From the NCBI GenBank assembly GCA_017848155.1, contig JAGAKC010000356.1, positions 1 through 9,178 of the forward strand: 9,178 nucleotides of DNA, given 5' to 3'. A program made the translations under genes and the position numbers. Each line of letters begins with the position of its first letter. The stretch's first letter is position 1. Positions 7,030 through 9,178 of the stretch are shown here, in pieces. The stretch comes from Oscillospiraceae bacterium. Lineage in GTDB: Bacteria > Bacillota > Clostridia > Oscillospirales > Ruminococcaceae. A model generated the notes under the pieces. The model searched no databases. It worked only from the letters and a program-made list of their open reading frames with translations, and was not told the DNA's origin.

Positions 7030-7283
7030 AATAAAAGCCCCGAGCCACAAGGCTCAGGGCGAACTTATACAAAGTCCGTGGTACCACCTGGATTCGGAGC
7101 AGCGCTCCGCACTTTACTCCCGATAACGGTGGGATACCGCCGCCGCTTACTTGGAATATCCGTTCGGGGCGAGGCTCAAAGACGGGTTCGGAAATGCTTC
7201 AACAGCGGCTCGCACCATACGCCGCCTCTCTGAGATATCCGCATATCCTACTGTTTCTTATCACAGCCTTTAATATTCAAACA
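7030..7283 (-). promoter_or_regulatory. T-box riboswitch leader of proS, proline specifier CCC
   Basis: This leader senses uncharged tRNA and lets transcription reach proS. Stem I is closed by AGGCU (7265-7269) with AGCCU (7172-7176), about 98 nt. It contains the CAGAGAG bulge and a distal GCGGC/GCCGC stem (7221-7225 with 7205-7209). The 3' strand reads GAA-CCC-G-UCUUUGAG, where CCC (bases 7186 to 7184) is the likely proline specifier codon followed by a purine, as is usual. The T-box sequence AGGUGGUACCACGGA lies at 7089 to 7075, and UCCG (7095-7098) pairs with CGGA (7075-7078) to close the antiterminator. The terminator follows at 7037-7060. All parts agree with proS being the regulated gene. 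Confidence 0.93.
7037..7060 (-). terminator. T-box-controlled terminator of the proS leader
   Basis: The transcript has a 10-bp stem (GCCCUGAGCC with GGCUCGGGGC, one G-U pair) and a 4-nt UUGU loop, followed by UUUU and further U residues. It forms when tRNA-Pro is charged and stops transcription before proS. Confidence 0.88.
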
Positions 7284-7288
7284 ATAAT

Positions 7289-7317
7289 AGTATATCATGT
7301 AAGATCCGCATTGTCAA
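7289..7317 (-). promoter_or_regulatory. Promoter of the proS T-box leader
   Basis: A perfect TTGACA (7317 to 7312), a 17-nt spacer and TATACT (7294 to 7289). Transcription should start near 7282, about 13 nt before T-box Stem I. Confidence 0.88.
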
Positions 7318-7352
7318 GTGGAAAACAAAAGATAGCTCACTCTGTCCTGCAC

Positions 7353-7389
7353 AAAAACCGCCGTATTCGCTGTAACACGAACACGGCGG
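7353..7389 (-). terminator. Intrinsic terminator after the 23-codon cysteine-rich ORF
   Basis: CCGCCGU (7389 to 7383) pairs with ACGGCGG (7364 to 7358). One mismatch is followed by four more pairs (GUUCG/CGAAU region) and an 8-nt loop, and the hairpin is followed by UUUUUG. It ends the small unit before the proS promoter and may also serve the upstream GH5 gene. Confidence 0.82.
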
Positions 7390-7420
7390 CAGCCATATTA
7401 TTCGGCTATATTATGTCAAA

Positions 7421-7492
7421 TCAGCAGCAAAGGCTGCGAAGCCACTCGCAAAGAGCACTGAAGTCACAGCAGAATGTAAAGAAATTGCACAT
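7421..7492 (-). CDS. 23-codon cysteine-rich small ORF (unknown; peptide or leader)
   Basis: Not a recognised gene. The ORF runs from ATG at 7492 to TGA at 7421 and encodes 23 residues beginning MCNFFTFCCDF and ending with two cysteines. Six residues are cysteine (2, 8, 9, 15, 22, 23), with several aromatics (F4, F5, F7, F11, W17). A very strong ribosome binding site AGAGGAGG (7509 to 7502) lies nine bases upstream. The unit has an extended -10 promoter and an intrinsic terminator, so it looks like a separately transcribed gene of about 190 nt. Possibilities are a metal- or membrane-interacting micropeptide, a regulatory leader peptide read for cysteine supply, or a small RNA whose ORF is incidental. 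The full set of expression signals makes chance less likely, but conservation is untested. Confidence 0.6.
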   Translation of the reverse strand: MCNFFTFCCDFSALCEWLRSLCC

Positions 7493-7516
7493 TATGTTGA
7501 ACCTCCTCTTTTATTT

Positions 7517-7542
7517 CCCGATGTTAACCGGTGTCCTTCGGG
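7517..7542 (-). promoter_or_regulatory. 5' leader hairpin of the small cysteine-rich unit
   Basis: CCCGA (7542 to 7538) pairs with UCGGG (7521 to 7517) around a 16-nt interior containing the palindrome ACCGGU. It begins within a few bases of the predicted transcription start near 7544, so it may stabilise the 5' end. It fits no riboswitch class I recognise. Confidence 0.4.
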
Positions 7543-7550
7543 ATAATATA

Positions 7551-7579
7551 ATTATAGCATATTATACACAGGAGTTCAA
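7551..7579 (-). promoter_or_regulatory. Extended -10 promoter of the small cysteine-rich unit
   Basis: TTGAAC (7579 to 7574), a 17-nt spacer and a perfect TATAAT (7556 to 7551), preceded by TG one base upstream (TGCTATAAT, an extended -10). Predicted start is about 7544. The surrounding stretch 7543-7655 holds no other gene. Confidence 0.75.
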
Positions 7580-7655
7580 TGCAGAAATAATACCATCACA
7601 GTATATTACAGGCAGATCAAACGGAACTATCTTGCATTATCGGAGCAATATGCCA

Positions 7656-8774
7656 TCATCTCGTTGCCTCCCTGATAACGCTGATGATCTCAGGATACCT
7701 TTCGCTGCAGCTTTCACGGTCAAAAAGCGCCATGGCACCCGTATCCCACCAGAAGCATTTTATATCATTCGCTTTTGCACATCTGAAGAAATGCCGCACA
7801 TAGTCCTTTCGCACCTCTTCCTTACCCTTGTAGTCAGCACCGCATTCTCCCACGATCACGGGAACTCCATGACGTTCAGAAAACGCAGCGAGCTTTTCAA
7901 ACAGCTCCGTTATATGCTCCCGTTCAGCCTGTGTACCCCACTCATCAGTAGGCTCGGTATAGTCTACACCTGTCCATGTAAACGGCTGTGGGTCATAGAC
8001 ATGTACCTGTACCATAAGGTGTCCACCCACGCTGTCATCAGGCAGCACAAAATTATCAAGCGCACCATCTCCGCATACTCCCGAATATATCTGTACCATC
8101 AGATTTCTGCTGGCATTGTTTCCACCTGTCGATCTGACCGTATCAACAAAAAGCTGATTGAGATCATTATGTACTTTGTACTCCTCGGGACTTCCTGCAC
8201 CGCCCCAATGACCCTCTTCATCAAGCATTTCATTGAATCCCTCGAATATCAGCTTTTCTCCATAGTCCCTGAAACGGACAGCTATATTCCTCCACAGAGC
8301 CGCAACCTTTTCATGGTATTTTTCATAACATTCAGGAGTCGCACGCAGCCAGCCTCCGCCTGCATCGTGATGAACATTGATTACGCAGTACATATCAAGC
8401 TGAATAACGTGATCTACCACCTGCTGTATCCTGTCCAGCCACTCAGGGTCGATATTTCCCTGTTCGTCAATGTGCTCATGCCATGTAACAGGTATCCTCA
8501 CCGCATTGAAGCCCGAGTTTTTTACGGCGGCGATCAGCCCGGGAGTTGTCACGGGGTTCCCCCAGGCAGTTTCGTAGTTTTCCGGGCGTCCGTCCGTATA
8601 AAGTCCTATCCATTCTCCATTACTTTCAAACGTGTTGCCCAGATTCCACCCGACAATGATATTATCAGCAGCAGCCTGCGCCGTTTCAGATCCGTTATTA
8701 TGTATAGTTGTCAATACGACAGCAGCAACTGCGCATACTATTGCAGCGGATACCAAAGCAATGATCTTTTTCAT
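7656..8774 (-). CDS. Secreted GH5 endoglucanase-like glycoside hydrolase
   Basis: A 372-residue glycoside hydrolase family 5 enzyme that probably cuts beta-1,4-glucan or a related plant-wall polysaccharide outside the cell. Residues 1-24 form a basic then hydrophobic signal, and AQA at 32-34 is a plausible signal-peptidase site; without cleavage it would stay membrane-anchored. The catalytic barrel covers about 40-370: GWNLGNTFES, a strand NAVRIPVTW, NVHHDAGG, the acid/base glutamate E182 in FEGFNEML, QVHVYDPQPF, and the nucleophile E310 in VIVGECGADY, then FWWDTGAM. No dockerin or binding module follows, so the enzyme is catalytic-domain only. The ATG at 8774 is chosen because GGAGG (8784 to 8780) lies five bases upstream; an in-frame GTG at 8786 overlaps that site and is rejected. 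A cysteine-rich gene lies 37 bases upstream on the same strand. The subfamily is not resolved. Confidence 0.92.
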   Translation of the reverse strand: MKKIIALVSAAIVCAVAAVVLTTIHNNGSETAQAAADNIIVGWNLGNTFESNGEWIGLYTDGRPENYETAWGNPVTTPGLIAAVKNSGFNAVRIPVTWHEHIDEQGNIDPEWLDRIQQVVDHVIQLDMYCVINVHHDAGGGWLRATPECYEKYHEKVAALWRNIAVRFRDYGEKLIFEGFNEMLDEEGHWGGAGSPEEYKVHNDLNQLFVDTVRSTGGNNASRNLMVQIYSGVCGDGALDNFVLPDDSVGGHLMVQVHVYDPQPFTWTGVDYTEPTDEWGTQAEREHITELFEKLAAFSERHGVPVIVGECGADYKGKEEVRKDYVRHFFRCAKANDIKCFWWDTGAMALFDRESCSERYPEIISVIREATR

Positions 8775-8811
8775 TTTATCCTCCACAGTTTTCCTCTGTC
8801 AGGCATGAGAG

Positions 8812-9030
8812 CTATCTCTTATACGTGCGGATATATTCGATATCTGTGGGTCTTGCAGGTCTTTTCGCACAGAAACGACAAAACGGATCGGTACAGGCTG
8901 TTTCAAGCCACCTGTCACACTCCACGCAGAACTCCGAGTCAAACTCCTCGCACAGCGCCACTGACTCCTCGCCACAGAAAGGACAGGTCCCTTCAACTAT
9001 ATACACATCTTCCCTTTGAAACTCGATCAT
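8812..9030 (-). CDS. 72-residue cysteine-rich zinc-ribbon-like protein
   Basis: A small cytoplasmic protein of no recognised family. It has eight cysteines in 72 residues: C16-x2-C19, C27, C35-x2-C38, C46 and C51-x2-C54. Three CxxC pairs suggest one or two structural zinc sites, with TCPFCGEE resembling a zinc-ribbon knuckle. The C-terminus is basic (KRPARP, then RTYKR). The ATG at 9030 follows AGAGGTG (9041 to 9035). The frame stays open further upstream to 9141, but that extension would run through the tRNA terminator and is not credible. It lies 37 bases before the GH5 gene with no terminator, so the two may share an mRNA. No clear promoter was found in the 39 bases between the tRNA terminator and the gene. 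Zinc binding is inferred from cysteine spacing only. Confidence 0.75.
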   Translation of the reverse strand: MIEFQREDVYIVEGTCPFCGEESVALCEEFDSEFCVECDRWLETACTDPFCRFCAKRPARPTDIEYIRTYKR

Positions 9031-9069
9031 AATGCACCTCTTTGCAATGATCAAACATACGGATATAAC

Positions 9070-9098
9070 AAAAAAGCTCATCTTTCGATGAGCTTTTT
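9070..9098 (-). terminator. Intrinsic terminator after tRNA-Tyr
   Basis: The transcript reads AAAAAGCUCAUC-GAAA-GAUGAGCUUUUUU: a perfect 7-bp core stem extended by A-U pairs, closed by a GAAA tetraloop and ending in a U tract. It begins two bases after the tRNA's CCA end. Confidence 0.9.
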
Positions 9099-9099
9099 C

Positions 9100-9178
9100 T
9101 GGTGGGAGCGGGTGGATTCGGACCACCGAAGCGAAACGCAACAGATTTACAGTCTGCCCCCTTTGGCCACTCGGGAAC
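9100..9178 (-). tRNA. tRNA-Tyr (anticodon GUA), 5' end cut by window edge
   Basis: The minus strand encodes a class II tRNA. It has a D-arm region (TTCCCGAGTGGCC), an anticodon arm GCAGA-CUGUAAA-UCUGU with anticodon GUA (9150 to 9148), a long variable arm, a GGTGG-TCCGAAT-CCACC T-arm, a 3' acceptor strand CGCTCCC, discriminator A and an encoded CCA (9102 to 9100). About six bases of the 5' acceptor strand lie beyond 9178. The anticodon GUA and the long variable arm identify a bacterial tyrosine tRNA. Confidence 0.95.

Noticed and set aside
7543..7655. Possible terminator directly after the minus-strand GH5 gene
   Set aside because: Only short, imperfect stems without a clean U-tract are visible; the first convincing terminator is at 7353-7389.
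8775..8786. GTG start giving the minus-strand GH5 four extra residues
   Set aside because: The GTG overlaps the GGAGG ribosome binding site that serves the ATG at 8774.
7194..9032. A 612-codon open frame on the plus strand
   Set aside because: It runs antisense through the T-box leader, its promoter, the small cysteine-rich unit, the whole GH5 gene and most of the zinc-ribbon-like gene. Its translation shows no family motif, no ribosome binding site and no domain pattern. It is a shadow of the minus-strand genes.
9031..9141. N-terminal extension of the cysteine-rich protein
   Set aside because: The extra frame passes through the tRNA-Tyr terminator and the tRNA 3' end; a strong ribosome binding site precedes the ATG at 9030.

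Overview
The window most resembles the genome of an anaerobic, fibre-degrading Firmicute of the Ruminococcus type (Oscillospiraceae). This is an inference from gene content. It rests on two secreted or surface GH5 glycoside hydrolases, a rubrerythrin typical of anaerobes, a T-box leader on a tRNA synthetase gene, strong AGGAGG-type ribosome binding sites and moderate GC. No transposase, phage gene or CRISPR array is visible.

Left part, plus strand (1-5265). A murA gene enters truncated from the left edge and is coupled by a TAATG overlap to a walJ/yycJ-type metallo-beta-lactamase-fold gene. An intrinsic terminator follows, with a good promoter-like sequence embedded in it. Next comes a run of four co-directional genes: a GH5 lipoprotein, a Dabb-domain protein, a family 6 hypoxanthine-DNA glycosylase and a rubrerythrin, ended by a perfect hairpin terminator. 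The rubrerythrin start codon lies inside a perfect 13-bp inverted repeat. A single gene with its own promoter then encodes a small STAS/SpoIIAA-like protein. A terminator that can work in both directions separates it from the convergent proS.

Right part, minus strand (5280-9178, reading leftward from the right edge). The order is a partial tRNA-Tyr(GUA) with its terminator, a 72-residue cysteine-rich zinc-ribbon-like protein, a secreted GH5 endoglucanase-like enzyme, a tiny self-contained unit, and then proS behind a complete T-box leader. The tiny unit has an extended -10 promoter, a strong ribosome binding site, a 23-codon ORF with six cysteines and an intrinsic terminator. The proS leader has a consensus promoter, a Stem I with specifier CCC, the T-box sequence and a terminator.

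Most genes are housekeeping or polysaccharide-degradation functions. The strongest candidates for undescribed biology are the 23-codon cysteine-rich ORF unit between the GH5 gene and proS, the start-codon hairpin of rubrerythrin, and the duplicated promoter-region element upstream of the STAS-like gene. All functional names come from reading motifs by eye, with no database search.
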